Shown piece after piece: positions 38,080 to 48,028 of a stretch of DNA of 64,000 nt (positions within the stretch are counted from its first letter, which is position 1; each line of letters begins with the position of its first letter). Position numbers and translations under genes: made by a program. Source of the DNA: Vibrio hippocampi (GTDB lineage Bacteria > Pseudomonadota > Gammaproteobacteria > Enterobacterales > Vibrionaceae); assembly GCF_921292975.1 (NCBI RefSeq), contig NZ_CAKLCM010000002.1:1364001-1428000 (forward strand). Reading direction: 5' to 3'. Below the pieces are notes generated by a model that was given only the letters and a program-made list of their open reading frames with translations, ran no database searches and was not told the origin of the DNA.

Positions 38080-38099
38080 TATAATATGGAGGTTATAAC

Positions 38100-41000
38100 G
38101 TGAAACATAGCAAGTTAATTCATCATTCTCCCACACCGACCCGATGGATGTTATCGCTAATCGCAGCATCTGTCTTAATGGGCTGTAACAGCGATGAGCC
38201 TGAAACCATAAGCATCAACACACCACACTCATCAACAACACCACAAGAAGTGGAACTGGATCCAGTGGTCGTTCTGCCGAGCGCGGAAGACGCACCCAGT
38301 GCCGATGAGATAGTTTTAAGTGCCATCAACGATGTTGACGCCACCTCGACAAGTGCCGACCAATGGCTGATTGTCTGTGATGATCAAACCTCGATTGCTC
38401 CATCGACTGACGATAGTTTCGGCGCACTGTGGAAATTGTCTCGGCAACAAATCGACGCGTGTGGCACCGCTGAGATTAATAAAAATGGTCAGAGTTTTGG
38501 CTCCCCAGTCACTTTTGACCAGCAAGACTTTGGGCATAGCTTTTATCTCACTTCAACGGGTTCACCAAGCTCAGGCACACGACAAGACGGCTATCTTGCC
38601 GCCATCGGACTGCCTCAAGACGACACCGATATCATCCTGCCTAGCGTCACCGCACCCGATGAACTCCCTGCGGGTAGTGCCAATCAAGTCGCTTTGCAGT
38701 TGTATGACCCGATGGGGGATTACGCCCCTTATGATGACTTTAGCCTCCATCTATGGGGCACAGTGCAACAACCCGATGGGGGTTGCAGTGGGTTAGAACA
38801 AGCCAATAGCAATTGGGATGACCAATCCGTGACACCTGATGCAATGGATCAGTTCGGTCCGGTTTGGTATCTCCCGGTCACGAGTAACGAAGAGGGCTGC
38901 TTTAACGTTATCTTCCGTGATAACAACAACAGCAAACTAATTGGCGATGATGTAAAGATAGATATCGCAAACCTAGCAAGCAATCTTAGCGCCACCTTTA
39001 TGCCAAATAACAGCACACAATTTGCTTCTCGTAGTGAAGCGTTTCAACTTGCGGGTCCATCCTCGGAATTTGTGATTGATACCCATGGTGCGCTATTGAT
39101 CGATGACCAAACTCTGGTTTGGCATGCCGCGAAAAACGCGGATGTGGTTCAGATTATGTTTAGCAACAACGGAGAGTTTCAAACCACCCAAGAAGAGACC
39201 GACGATGGTTCCACCACCACCGTTTCGGGCGCGTCCATTGTATTAACCGCCGCTACATTGACGTCTGAGCAAGCAAGCCAATATCCACACCTTGTTAATC
39301 ACCCTGTGTTTGCTCTACCGACACTGCCTGACACGATGAGCTTGGACAAATTACTCAAAGCCAATTTGGTTGCTGTGGCCAGTGACAGTGACGGCACGAT
39401 GAGATCTGCGACTGGGATTCAAACCGCCGGGGCGCTTGATGCCATCTATGCGCCACAAGCAAGCCAATTAGATTATGGTGCGGTTTACCAAGATAACGCG
39501 GTCACTTTCCGCCTCTGGGCACCCACGGCGCAAAAAGTCTCTTTATCCCTGTATAACAGCGACAAAACGCCCGACTCAAGCCACGAAATGACCGAAGACA
39601 GCGCCAGCGGTAGTTGGAGTGTCACACTCGATCAAGACCTAGTGGATGGGCAGTTTTATCGCTATCAAATGAGTCTGTTCCAACCAAGAGAGCAACAAGG
39701 GTATCAATTTGAAGTTACCGATCCCTACTCTGTGAGCCTTGCGATGAATTCGGAATATAGCCAAGCGATTAACCTCGATTCCGAACAGCTAAAACCCAGC
39801 GGCTGGGATGCCCTTGAGGTCCCTCATTCGCAAGCAGAGTCAGACCTATCCAAAGTGGTGATCTATGAGTCTCATGTGCGCGATTTCTCCGCCCTCGATG
39901 ATTCCACCGAAAATAAAGGCAAATACCTCGCCTTTACCGAGCAACAGAGCGTACCAGTTAACCATCTGCATAAACTGAAAGCCGCTGGCGTCACTCACCT
40001 ACATCTTATGCCAGTGTTCGATATTGCGACCATCAACGAAGATCCGCAGCAAGTTGCCAACATTGATCAGCCCTTTAGTCAGCTATGCTCAGTCAACCCA
40101 AATGTTCAGCAATCGCAGTTCTCTGGCTACTGCTCACAAGATGTGACCATCGCGGAAGTATTTGAGCAACTGTCTGAGCAAGACAGCAAAGACAATGCGG
40201 TCGTTGAGGCGCTTAACGAGTATGTGCGTGGCGTCGATAGCTATAACTGGGGCTACGACCCATTCCATTACACCGTGCCTGAAGGTTCCTACGCGACCAA
40301 CAGCGATGGTGCCGATCGCATCATAGAGTTTCGTCAAATGGTGCAATCCATTAAGCAAGATATTGGAATGAATGTGGTGGTGGATGTGGTCTACAACCAT
40401 ACCAATGCCTCGGGTCTAACCAGTGATAAATCGGTATTAGATAGAATTGTCCCGCTTTACTACCACCGACTCGTCCCTGATACCGGTGCGGTCGAGACCT
40501 CGACATGCTGTGATAACACCGCTCCTGAGCATGCCATGTTTGCCAAATTGATTGACGACTCGATTAAGGTTTGGACCGAGCAATACAAAATAGACGCATT
40601 CCGTTGGGATCTTATGGGGCATCACCCGCTAAGTCAGATGGTAACGACGCTTGAGGCAGCAAGAACCGTCAATCCTGAAGTCTATTTCTATGGTGAAGGC
40701 TGGAACTTTGGTGAAGTTCAAGACGATGCTCGCTTTATACAAGCGACGCAAAAACATCTTGGTGGCACTGGCATCGGATCGTTCTCTGACCGTTTACGTG
40801 ATGCGGTCAGAGGCGGCAGCCCTTTCGAAAGTGGTGACGATATTCGACGCGCCCAAGGTTTTGCGACCGGAGCCTATGTGGCTGCCAACGAGTTAATGCA
40901 AGACGCTCTCACCACAGATCAAGACGATGATGGTGTCGCCGATGAATTGGCACGCGCCCTCCATCAATCTGATCTTATTCGCCTTGGTATGGCCGGTAAC

Positions 41001-42491
41001 CTAAAGTCTTTTCAACTGGTGGATCATCAAGGTACCAGCCAAACAGGCGCGACGCTTGATTACAATGGACAAAGTGCTGGCTACGCAGAGCAACCTTGGG
41101 AAGTCCAAAACTACGTATCCAAACACGATAACCAGACATTCTGGGACATCAATATGTACAAAGTCGCCCATGATATCTCGCTCGACGACCGCGTAAGGAT
41201 GCAAGCTGTCGGGATGTCGACGGTGCTACTTGGACAAGCGATGCCATTTAATCATATGGGCGGTGAACTACTGCGCTCAAAGTCAATGCAGCGTGACTCC
41301 TACGACTTTGGCGATTGGTATAATCGTGTCGATTTTAGCCTGCAAGACAACAATTGGGATAAAGGCTTACCTGCCAAAGAGAAAGATGAAGCCAACTATG
41401 AATTGATAGAAAAAGTGCTGACACAACAGGCAGATCCACAAGCGACACAAATCGAGCAGATGTTCGATTTCTATCAAGAGTTGCTTCAGGTACGCACATC
41501 TACCGCCTTGCTGACTTTGCCCGATGCGCAGCAGATTCTGTCGAGAGTCGATTTCCGCAACACCGGACCCGAGCAAACGGCTGGATTGATCGTGATGACC
41601 ATAGACAATGGTAATACTCAGGAAACCGATATAGACAGTCGTTATAATTCTGTCGTGGTCATGATTAACGCAACGCCTGAGACGCAGACAGCAACTCACT
41701 TCATCGATCATAATGGTGATCCGATTACCCTTGGTGACTTTGAACTGATTGAAACCCATGCCGATACACGCTCTATTGCTGGCAGCGCGAGTTTTGCTGA
41801 TGGTAAGTTTAGCGTTCCAGCATGGTCAGCGGCGGTGTTTGTTGAACCAAGGAGTGACACTCGAGGTCAAGGTTTACCGGTCTCTTCGAAAGCGGATATT
41901 CCTCCTTTTGGTGCCAGTCAGGCGATCTATATTGCCGGAGATTTCAATGGCTGGACGGTGGATGGCACTTTAGCAGCGTATGCGGGTGATGGTGTCTATC
42001 AGCAACGAGTGGGACTCAGTGATGACTCTGAGTTTAAGTTTACCTTTGGTCATTGGGATACGGCGTTTGGCTGTGGAGGAGGAAATTGCAATGCAGGATT
42101 TACCTCTTTGGGCATGTATTTGCTCACCATGGATGCGAACGACACCTCCAATCCTGAGATTAGCGCGAGTTTAGTTGAAGACTACAGCAACACGACTTGG
42201 TATTTACCCGGTTCGCTATTGGGTTGGCAACATAGCGATGCTCAAAAAATGCTACAGGAGTCATCAACGACATGGAGCGCCCAATTCGACAATATGACCG
42301 CAGGCAGCACTGCTGAGTTTAAAATCACTGGTGAAAGTTGGGGGGTATTTGAACATGGTAGTCAGGACATCGTTTCACAAGATGCCCGAATCAGCGGCGA
42401 TGGCAATATCACTTTCACAGCGGATACCGATGGCAGCTTTAAGATAACATTTAATATTGTTACCAAGGCGTTGTCGGTGACCTCTTTGTAA
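38100..42491 (+). CDS. pulA: Pullulanase-type GH13 lipoprotein, extended (1463 residues)
   Basis: Start is GTG with GGAGG at 7 nt. Lipobox SVLMGCNS gives a lipidated Cys24; Asn at +2 and Ser after it favour outer-membrane or surface location. An N-terminal starch-binding/E-set region (about 40-560) is followed by the GH13 barrel with YNWGYDPFHYTVPEGSY, VVVDVVYNH, the nucleophile Asp837 in FRWDLMGHH, acid/base Glu866 in YGEGWNFGE and Asp1010 in KHDNQTFWD. These are pullulanase motifs for alpha-1,6 debranching. After the barrel and C-terminal beta domain (to about 1250) come roughly 200 extra residues with two tandem beta modules (AIYIAGDFNGW...; TWYLPGSLLGW...), likely carbohydrate-binding. 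The length exceeds usual pullulanases of about 1100 residues. Confidence 0.92.
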   Translation: MKHSKLIHHSPTPTRWMLSLIAASVLMGCNSDEPETISINTPHSSTTPQEVELDPVVVLPSAEDAPSADEIVLSAINDVDATSTSADQWLIVCDDQTSIAPSTDDSFGALWKLSRQQIDACGTAEINKNGQSFGSPVTFDQQDFGHSFYLTSTGSPSSGTRQDGYLAAIGLPQDDTDIILPSVTAPDELPAGSANQVALQLYDPMGDYAPYDDFSLHLWGTVQQPDGGCSGLEQANSNWDDQSVTPDAMDQFGPVWYLPVTSNEEGCFNVIFRDNNNSKLIGDDVKIDIANLASNLSATFMPNNSTQFASRSEAFQLAGPSSEFVIDTHGALLIDDQTLVWHAAKNADVVQIMFSNNGEFQTTQEETDDGSTTTVSGASIVLTAATLTSEQASQYPHLVNHPVFALPTLPDTMSLDKLLKANLVAVASDSDGTMRSATGIQTAGALDAIYAPQASQLDYGAVYQDNAVTFRLWAPTAQKVSLSLYNSDKTPDSSHEMTEDSASGSWSVTLDQDLVDGQFYRYQMSLFQPREQQGYQFEVTDPYSVSLAMNSEYSQAINLDSEQLKPSGWDALEVPHSQAESDLSKVVIYESHVRDFSALDDSTENKGKYLAFTEQQSVPVNHLHKLKAAGVTHLHLMPVFDIATINEDPQQVANIDQPFSQLCSVNPNVQQSQFSGYCSQDVTIAEVFEQLSEQDSKDNAVVEALNEYVRGVDSYNWGYDPFHYTVPEGSYATNSDGADRIIEFRQMVQSIKQDIGMNVVVDVVYNHTNASGLTSDKSVLDRIVPLYYHRLVPDTGAVETSTCCDNTAPEHAMFAKLIDDSIKVWTEQYKIDAFRWDLMGHHPLSQMVTTLEAARTVNPEVYFYGEGWNFGEVQDDARFIQATQKHLGGTGIGSFSDRLRDAVRGGSPFESGDDIRRAQGFATGAYVAANELMQDALTTDQDDDGVADELARALHQSDLIRLGMAGNLKSFQLVDHQGTSQTGATLDYNGQSAGYAEQPWEVQNYVSKHDNQTFWDINMYKVAHDISLDDRVRMQAVGMSTVLLGQAMPFNHMGGELLRSKSMQRDSYDFGDWYNRVDFSLQDNNWDKGLPAKEKDEANYELIEKVLTQQADPQATQIEQMFDFYQELLQVRTSTALLTLPDAQQILSRVDFRNTGPEQTAGLIVMTIDNGNTQETDIDSRYNSVVVMINATPETQTATHFIDHNGDPITLGDFELIETHADTRSIAGSASFADGKFSVPAWSAAVFVEPRSDTRGQGLPVSSKADIPPFGASQAIYIAGDFNGWTVDGTLAAYAGDGVYQQRVGLSDDSEFKFTFGHWDTAFGCGGGNCNAGFTSLGMYLLTMDANDTSNPEISASLVEDYSNTTWYLPGSLLGWQHSDAQKMLQESSTTWSAQFDNMTAGSTAEFKITGESWGVFEHGSQDIVSQDARISGDGNITFTADTDGSFKITFNIVTKALSVTSL

Positions 42492-42685
42492 CGGTCAGAG
42501 CCCTGTTGGTAAAATAACACGCAGCGTTGTTTGTTGTTGAGTAGAGTCGCTATTCAATTGACATTCAACGCTGTATTCCTACCACCAAGCGCAACTACGC
42601 GTATTCCCTACGTCCACGTCTTGTTAAATGATATTCCGAAAGACAATATCAGTCGGCTCAATCCTAAGCCAGCCAGATTTTCGCG

Positions 42686-43417
42686 TTATTTTTTGTGGTC
42701 TTGTTGTTGAGCTGTAAGCCCTTTGGTCGTCAGTTGACCGATATCATCCACATCGAGCCCCTGTTGAGCAAGAAACTGCTCGAACAATGGCAACACAGGT
42801 CCAAGTGTTTCGGCGATGGTCTCTTTAACCGTATCAACAATCACTTGAGTACCGCGCTCTATCTCGATGTTGACATTCGAGCCCTCAGCTTTCAATCCAA
42901 AGGTGGTCATACGGCGGGTTTCTGGGATAAGCCAAACATCAAACCAAGCCTCTTGCTTGTTGACCTCAGAAATGGTCAAGCTGGCACCGTTGATGGCGAT
43001 ATACCCTTTAGGGAACACATAGGGCTTCCACTCTGGAGGAAGATCAAACAGGATGCGGTAGTTGTCGCCTTGCTGCTCAATGGCTCTCACCGAGGTATTA
43101 AAATCAACATGACCTGACAGAGGATGACCGCCGATTTCAGCGCCGTCTTTAGCGGCTCGCTCGACGTTGATACGCTGACCCGCTTCAAACTGGCTCAGTG
43201 TGGTGATATTTAAGCTCTGTAACATCACATCAAACAGCACGCGAGTGTCAGAGACAATGGTCGTCACAGTTAGGCATACACCATCAACCGCCACGCTCGC
43301 ACCTATCTCTAGGTCAACGCAAAACCCCGGTTCAAATTCGATTTCAAAGGTTCGGATACCATTTAAGTCGGTAATGGTGTCGATAGTGGCGACAGACTGA
43401 ATAATACCAGTAAACAT
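42686..43417 (-). CDS. ribE: Riboflavin synthase, alpha subunit
   Basis: 243 residues. Two lumazine-binding barrels are visible: MFTGIIQSVATI with VDGVCLTVT and, in the second half, INGASLTISEVN. It dismutates two 6,7-dimethyl-8-ribityllumazine molecules to riboflavin. The C-terminal 25-30 residues (LAQQGLDVDDIGQLTTKGLTAQQQDHKK) exceed the E. coli protein. No RFN riboswitch-like structure is recognisable in the 120 bp upstream. Confidence 0.96.
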   Translation of the reverse strand: MFTGIIQSVATIDTITDLNGIRTFEIEFEPGFCVDLEIGASVAVDGVCLTVTTIVSDTRVLFDVMLQSLNITTLSQFEAGQRINVERAAKDGAEIGGHPLSGHVDFNTSVRAIEQQGDNYRILFDLPPEWKPYVFPKGYIAINGASLTISEVNKQEAWFDVWLIPETRRMTTFGLKAEGSNVNIEIERGTQVIVDTVKETIAETLGPVLPLFEQFLAQQGLDVDDIGQLTTKGLTAQQQDHKK

Positions 43418-43540
43418 AATTCCCTCTTTGTGCTTTTATATACCGCATTTTATACATACGGGAAAGTACGCTAATGATGACAAAACTCGTCAATAATAGA
43501 AAGAGGGGCGCTGAGATTAATGGTTAGGCAGAAAACAAAA

Positions 43541-43566
43541 AAGCCCCAGCATTTCTGCTAGGGCTT
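43541..43566 (-). terminator. Terminator of the tRNA operon
   Basis: AAGCCCCAGC and GCTAGGGCTT form a stem with one wobble around a 6-nt loop; a T-run follows on the minus strand. It lies 7 bp past the last tRNA. Confidence 0.88.
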
Positions 43567-43572
43567 GTGATT

Positions 43573-43648
43573 TGGAGCGACACACGAGGTTCGAACTCGT
43601 GACCTCAACCTTGGCAAGGTTGCGCTCTACCAACTGAGCTAGTGTCGC
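43573..43648 (-). tRNA. tRNA-Gly (GCC anticodon), copy 1
   Basis: 76 nt with encoded CCA. The acceptor stem is GCGACAC paired with GTGTCGC, and the anticodon loop is TTGCCAA. The sequence is identical to the second tRNA-Gly copy 189 bp away. Confidence 0.97.
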
Positions 43649-43688
43649 ATTTGTCTATTCAGACTAAATCTATCAAACTATATTGAGA

Positions 43689-43775
43689 TGGTGCCCCGGG
43701 CCGGACTTGAACCGGCACAGCGCGAACGCCGAGGGATTTTAAATCCCTTGTGTCTACCAATTCCACCACCAGGGC
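43689..43775 (-). tRNA. tRNA-Leu (TAA anticodon)
   Basis: 87-nt class II tRNA with encoded CCA, anticodon TAA in ATTTAAAAT, long variable arm (CGGCGTTCGCGCTG) and T-loop GTTCAAGTC. It lies between the two tRNA-Gly copies. Confidence 0.97.
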
Positions 43776-43837
43776 ACGCAAAACTTGTTGCGATGGAGAC
43801 ACCATCTTGGATACCGCTTTCGCCATATCTTTATATT

Positions 43838-43913
43838 TGGAGCGACACACGAGGTTCGAACTCGTGACCTCAACCTTGGCAAGGTTGCGCTCTACCAACT
43901 GAGCTAGTGTCGC
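43838..43913 (-). tRNA. tRNA-Gly (GCC anticodon), copy 2
   Basis: 76 nt, identical over its full length to copy 1. The two copies flank tRNA-Leu. Confidence 0.97.
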
Positions 43914-43931
43914 AAATTCTCAAAGAGAGAA

Positions 43932-44005
43932 TGGAGGCGCCTCCCGGAGTCGAACCGAGGTCCACGGATTTGCAATCCGCTGCATAGCCACTCTGCCAAG
44001 GCGCC
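43932..44005 (-). tRNA. tRNA-Cys (GCA anticodon)
   Basis: 74 nt with encoded CCA. Acceptor stem GGCGCCT/AGGCGCC, anticodon GCA in TTGCAAA. First tRNA of the operon. The neighbourhood pgsA - Gly/Cys/Leu tRNAs is the same as in E. coli. Confidence 0.97.
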
Positions 44006-44412
44006 TTCTTGTTGTTACCCAAAAACACCAAACTTACTTACGTTTTGCTTGACCGTTCCTCTTGGGTACGGCAGGCATTTTACGCAATCAGTAAAATGAG
44101 TCAACACTATTTTTTAGTTTTTGAATCGTTTGACCAATAAACACTCAAAATGAGCATAATTGTTTAATTAACTAACGGATTGGTGCCAATTTGATTCGGA
44201 AAAGATGTTTGGATTCGACTCTTTTGCCCTATTCTCACAACCTGTAACTGATTGAAGTTACGTTTTTACTCGTGGTTGAACACGATTGCATCGAAGCAAT
44301 GATTAACAGCATTCAGCCTTGGATTTCAATGCCCCATAGTTTCAATCACTAAACAATTCAAAGGACTAAAGGTTTCAGACACTCAATAGCAAGGTTGGTG
44401 TATTTGTCCCAT
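44006..44412. other. Gene-free spacer between pgsA and the tRNA operon
   Basis: About 410 bp. It contains the tRNA promoter at 44077-44104; in the remaining ~300 bp I see no convincing open frame, RNA or repeat. Confidence 0.6.
44077..44104 (-). promoter_or_regulatory. tRNA operon promoter with stringent-type discriminator
   Basis: On the minus strand, TTGACT (44104-44099) and TAAAAT (44082-44077) are 16 bp apart, followed directly by GCCTGCCG. G+C-rich sequence after the -10 is typical of promoters that ppGpp/DksA repress. Confidence 0.75.
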
Positions 44413-44415
44413 AAA

Positions 44416-44442
44416 AAAACGAGTCAATATCTGACTCGTTTT
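44416..44442 (-). terminator. Terminator of the varA-uvrC-pgsA transcript
   Basis: AAAACGAGTCA pairs with TGACTCGTTTT around a 5-nt loop, T-run on the minus strand, 17 bp after the pgsA stop codon. Confidence 0.92.
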
Positions 44443-44458
44443 CTACAATCATGAGAAA

Positions 44459-45013
44459 TTAATCTTCGGAATTTAATAAATCGTCTTTGGCAGCAGCGAG
44501 ATATTGCATCATCGACCAATAGGTCAAGAAGGTCGCAATGTACAGCGCGGCATAACCAATCCACACCATCCAATCGTCATGTCGCCACACCAAAAACCAC
44601 AGTGCGAGCATTTGCGTCATGGTTTTTACTTTACCAATCCAAGAGACCGCAACACTGGCGCGTTTACCAATTTCTGCCATCCACTCACGGAGAGCCGAGA
44701 TAATGATTTCTCGTGCGATCATCGTGACCGCCGGGATCGTTATCCAGAACGAGGCATAGTGCTCAGTAATCAAGATAAGAGCCGTCGCGACCAACACTTT
44801 ATCCGCAACAGGGTCAATAAATGCCCCAAACCTTGAGGTCTGGTTGAGTTTGCGGGCTAACATACCGTCTAACCAGTCGGTAAAACCGGCTACCCAGAAA
44901 ATCATTGCAGCAACAAAAGGCCCCCAACTGTAGGGTAAGTAAAAGGCGACGACAAAAACTGGGATAAGAAATAATCTTAGCAAAGACAGAATGTTAGGTA
45001 TATTTAAACGCAT
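44459..45013 (-). CDS. pgsA: CDP-diacylglycerol-glycerol-3-phosphate 3-phosphatidyltransferase
   Basis: 184-residue membrane enzyme. The CDP-alcohol transferase motif D-x2-D-G-x2-A-R-x8-G-x3-D-x3-D is intact in [19 protein letters not shown] and AFIDPVADK. Four or five membrane helices. It makes phosphatidylglycerol phosphate, committing to acidic phospholipids. It follows uvrC after 45 bp. Confidence 0.97.
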   Translation of the reverse strand: MRLNIPNILSLLRLFLIPVFVVAFYLPYSWGPFVAAMIFWVAGFTDWLDGMLARKLNQTSRFGAFIDPVADKVLVATALILITEHYASFWITIPAVTMIAREIIISALREWMAEIGKRASVAVSWIGKVKTMTQMLALWFLVWRHDDWMVWIGYAALYIATFLTYWSMMQYLAAAKDDLLNSED

Positions 45014-45058
45014 ATTGGTATCAGCTCTAATTTGATGCGTGTTTATGTTGCGGGATTT

Positions 45059-46897
45059 TTACGACTGTTTCAATGCTTGATAGATGTTTTCTGCCAAAGA
45101 ATGACTAATTCCTGGTACTTTGGCTATTTCTTCAACACTGGCGCGCTTCAGTTCTTGAATTCCACCCATATATTTTAGTAACGATTGGCGTCGTTTTGGT
45201 CCAACTCCTTCAATTCCTTCTAATGGACTGGTGCGGCGAGTTTTCGCTCGCTTTGCTCTATGCCCAGAAATCGCATGATTGTGGCTCTCATCTCGAATAT
45301 GTTGAATCAGGTGCAAAGCGGGATCATCGCTAGGAAGATTAAACTCCGTCCCTTTGGGGGTGACGATAGTTTCAAGCCCCGGTTTGCGCGTTACCCCTTT
45401 CGCTATCCCTAACATCACCGGTATCTTTGGCCATTGTTGCCAATATTTTGAAATAATCTCTACCGCACGGTTAAGTTGCCCCTTACCACCATCGATAAAG
45501 ATGATGTCGGGTATTTTATCCACATCCAACTGTTTAGAGTAACGACGTTCAAGCACTTGAGCCATGGCGGCATAATCATCACCGCCAGTAATGCCGGTGA
45601 TGTTGTAACGTCTATACTCCTGCTTTATTGGTCCTTCGGTGTTAAACACCACACAAGACGCTATGGTGCTTTCTCCCATGGTATGGCTGATATCAAAACA
45701 CTCCATACGCTGAATACTTGGCATATCCAGCACACTTTGCAACGCCTTAAACCTCTGGTTAATCGTCATCTTATGATTGATCTTAGTGGTGATCGCCGTT
45801 AAAGCGTTGGTGTTAGAGAGTTTAAGATAACGTCCCCTCGCCCCTGTCGGACTAAGGTGAAAACTGACCTTGTGACCCGCGATTTCCGATAAAGCTTGCT
45901 CAAGATCAGAGCTATCACCGATATCGTCTTTGTTGAGCAAAATTCGCGACGGAATCGTGCGTGATTCACTTTGATTGAGGTAGTACTGAGAGATGAAACT
46001 GTAAAACACCTCATGCTTTTGGGTGTTGTTTGGGATCTTAGGAAAGTGGCTACGGCTGCCTAATACTTTACCCTGACGTATCATTAAGATATGGATACAG
46101 GCGACGCCGTTCTCTTGAGCAAAGCCTAATACGTCCATATCCGCATCACTCTGCTCAGAAACAAATTGCTGCTCCTGTACTCGGCGAATTGCTTGGATCT
46201 GATCGCGATATTGAGCCGCAGCCTCAAATTTCAACTGCTGACTGGCTTGCTCCATCTTGTCCACCAAGGTTTGCAGAACATGTTGATCCTTACCTTTCAG
46301 AAACAAGCGAACGTAGTTCACCAACTCTGTATACTCTTCATCGGAGATAATAGACGACACACAAGGACCCGCACAGCGACCAATCTGATACATCAAACAT
46401 GGTCGACTGCGGTTAGCATAAACGGAGTCTTCGCATTGGCGTACCGGGAAGATTTTTTGCAGCAGATGCAAGGTTTCCCGCACCGCGCCTGAGTCTGGAT
46501 ACGGACCGAAATACTCACCTTTACGTTTGCGCGCACCCCGATGCACCGACAGCCTTGGGTGTTGATGCTTAGAGAGGAAGATATAGGAATAGGATTTGTC
46601 ATCACGAAGCAGTACGTTGTATTTGGGCAAGTACTGCTTGATGTAATTGTGTTCGAGAATTAATGCTTCAGTCTCGGTGTGCGTGACGGTGACATCAATT
46701 TTGCAAATATGGCTCACTAAAGCGCGAGTTTTTTCGCTGTCTATTTTTTTACGGAAATAGCTGGAAAGGCGTTTTTTTAAGTCTTTCGCTTTACCCACAT
46801 AAATCACCACCGACTCGGCGTCATACATTCGATAAACGCCGGGCTGGTTGGTCACTGTGCTAAGAAAAGACTTAGAATCAAACTCGCGGTTGGGCAC
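45059..46897 (-). CDS. uvrC: Excinuclease ABC subunit C
   Basis: 612 residues. GIY-YIG nuclease at about 18-95 ([18 protein letters not shown]), four-cysteine segment ([21 protein letters not shown]), UvrB-binding UVR motif at about 205-235, RNase H-like second nuclease ([31 protein letters not shown]) and C-terminal helix-hairpin-helix pair ([18 protein letters not shown]). UvrC makes both incisions of nucleotide excision repair. Its GTG start overlaps the varA stop by one base (TAGTG). Confidence 0.97.
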   Translation of the reverse strand: MPNREFDSKSFLSTVTNQPGVYRMYDAESVVIYVGKAKDLKKRLSSYFRKKIDSEKTRALVSHICKIDVTVTHTETEALILEHNYIKQYLPKYNVLLRDDKSYSYIFLSKHQHPRLSVHRGARKRKGEYFGPYPDSGAVRETLHLLQKIFPVRQCEDSVYANRSRPCLMYQIGRCAGPCVSSIISDEEYTELVNYVRLFLKGKDQHVLQTLVDKMEQASQQLKFEAAAQYRDQIQAIRRVQEQQFVSEQSDADMDVLGFAQENGVACIHILMIRQGKVLGSRSHFPKIPNNTQKHEVFYSFISQYYLNQSESRTIPSRILLNKDDIGDSSDLEQALSEIAGHKVSFHLSPTGARGRYLKLSNTNALTAITTKINHKMTINQRFKALQSVLDMPSIQRMECFDISHTMGESTIASCVVFNTEGPIKQEYRRYNITGITGGDDYAAMAQVLERRYSKQLDVDKIPDIIFIDGGKGQLNRAVEIISKYWQQWPKIPVMLGIAKGVTRKPGLETIVTPKGTEFNLPSDDPALHLIQHIRDESHNHAISGHRAKRAKTRRTSPLEGIEGVGPKRRQSLLKYMGGIQELKRASVEEIAKVPGISHSLAENIYQALKQS

Positions 46898-47541
46898 TAG
46901 AGCGTCTCGGTATCTAACATTCCGTGACGAATCGCTAAGTGAGTGAGCTCAACATCACCACTGATGTCTAGCTTATTAAACAGTCTATAGCGATAACTAT
47001 TAACGGTTTTAGGGCTCAGGCTCAGCTGCTCGGAAATATCCGTTACTTTCTGACCCTTGGTGATCATCAGCATGATCTGCAGTTCGCGTTCTGAAAGATC
47101 TTTAAATGGATTTTCTGATGCTGAAGAGAACTGACTTAACGCCATCTGTTGAGCAATCTGCGGCGAGATATATCTCTGACCACTGTTGACTAACCGTATT
47201 GCGTTAACCATTTCATCGGGCGCAGCGCCCTTGGTCAAATAACCCGATGCGCCCGCCTGCATCACTTTGGTTGGGAACGGGTTTTCGGTATGAACGGTTA
47301 GTACGATAATCTTGACATCTGGTTTGTGACGAAGAATTTTCTTTGTCGCTTCAAGACCACCGATTCCGGGCATATTCATGTCCATCAAAATCACATCTGC
47401 GTGATTGCTTCGGCACCACTTTACGACGTCTTCACCACTGTCAGCTTCCCCTGCTACTTTCATTCCACGAACGTCTTCAATAATACGTCGGATCCCTGTG
47501 CGAACCAGTTCGTGATCATCTACAAGGAAAACATTAATCAA
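46897..47541 (-). CDS. varA: Response regulator VarA (GacA/UvrY family)
   Basis: 214 residues. Receiver domain with [17 protein letters not shown] and phospho-Asp54 in ILMDMNMPG; LuxR-type HTH with [23 protein letters not shown]. It is the partner of VarS/BarA and activates Csr small RNAs. Start is TTG 47541 with GGAG eight bases upstream, matching the E. coli N-terminus MINV; an upstream in-frame start would add 24 unrelated residues. Coupled by overlap to uvrC, as in E. coli. Confidence 0.94.
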   Translation of the reverse strand: MINVFLVDDHELVRTGIRRIIEDVRGMKVAGEADSGEDVVKWCRSNHADVILMDMNMPGIGGLEATKKILRHKPDVKIIVLTVHTENPFPTKVMQAGASGYLTKGAAPDEMVNAIRLVNSGQRYISPQIAQQMALSQFSSASENPFKDLSERELQIMLMITKGQKVTDISEQLSLSPKTVNSYRYRLFNKLDISGDVELTHLAIRHGMLDTETL

Positions 47542-48028
47542 ACTTGTATCTCCACACTTATTTATTGGCTCTGCAACCACATCAAGGCTAGTGGATAGCA
47601 GCATAACAACCAATAATAACTTAATTTAGTATCAAAAGCTCTATTCCGTCGAGCAATTCTCTCACCTAGGTCGTACACATTACGATCTACTTTAATTTCC
47701 GTCAATCATAAAAGTTTTAAAATCATTGAGTTACAAGTCAATTAATAATCTAAATCAATAATGTAACCAACGGTTTTCTCACACAAAATCCACGTGCGAT
47801 AGCATAAACAACGGCCACTTATTTTATAACAAAAGCTTGAAGGCAATCACTGTTCGCTCACGATTCGCCCGTCGCTCAATCAGACAGGGGTTATCTAGCA
47901 TAATCTCATTGCTTGAGTATACTACGACATATCCGAGTGACCTCAAGATGCAGAGTTCAGAGGTAACTTGGGTATATAACACCTTGGAGCGTAAAGCATT
48001 ACCACCGCCATTGGTTTAGGATTACTGA
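47542..48028. other. Intergenic region between varA and polB
   Basis: About 490 bp between divergent genes, containing a palindromic repeat (47929-47975). I looked for a LexA box (CTGTN8ACAG) ahead of polB and found none. A 60-codon open frame at 47837-48019 overlaps the palindromic repeat and has no ribosome-binding site or homology I recognise. Confidence 0.6.
47929..47975. repeat. REP-like palindromic repeat ahead of polB
   Basis: ATATCCGAGTGACCTC (47929-47944) and GAGGTAACTTGGGTAT (47960-47975) are inverse arms agreeing at 13 of 16 positions, around AAGATGCAGAGTTCA. The sequence resembles a dispersed palindromic repeat I remember from Vibrio genomes; this is from memory, not a search. 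Confidence 0.65.

Larger units (their letters stand above)
37319..38099. promoter_or_regulatory. Divergent control region between the norspermidine operon and pulA
   Basis: 781 bp without a gene. Visible items: CTAAAC...GTTTAG (37402-37419), a 24-bp palindrome (37577-37600), a partial Fur-like TGATAATGA on the minus strand near 37697, and MalT-like sites just before pulA. The middle (about 37600-37950) shows nothing I can name. Confidence 0.6.

Noticed and set aside
43418..43540. FMN riboswitch upstream of ribE
   Set aside because: The leader is short and the conserved RFN sequence blocks are absent.
47837..48019. 60-codon open frame before polB
   Set aside because: It overlaps the REP-like palindrome, has no good ribosome-binding site, and its sequence is what the repeat encodes by chance.
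47840..48028. LexA box for polB
   Set aside because: CTGT occurs at 47851 but no ACAG at the required spacing; no CTGTN8ACAG is present.
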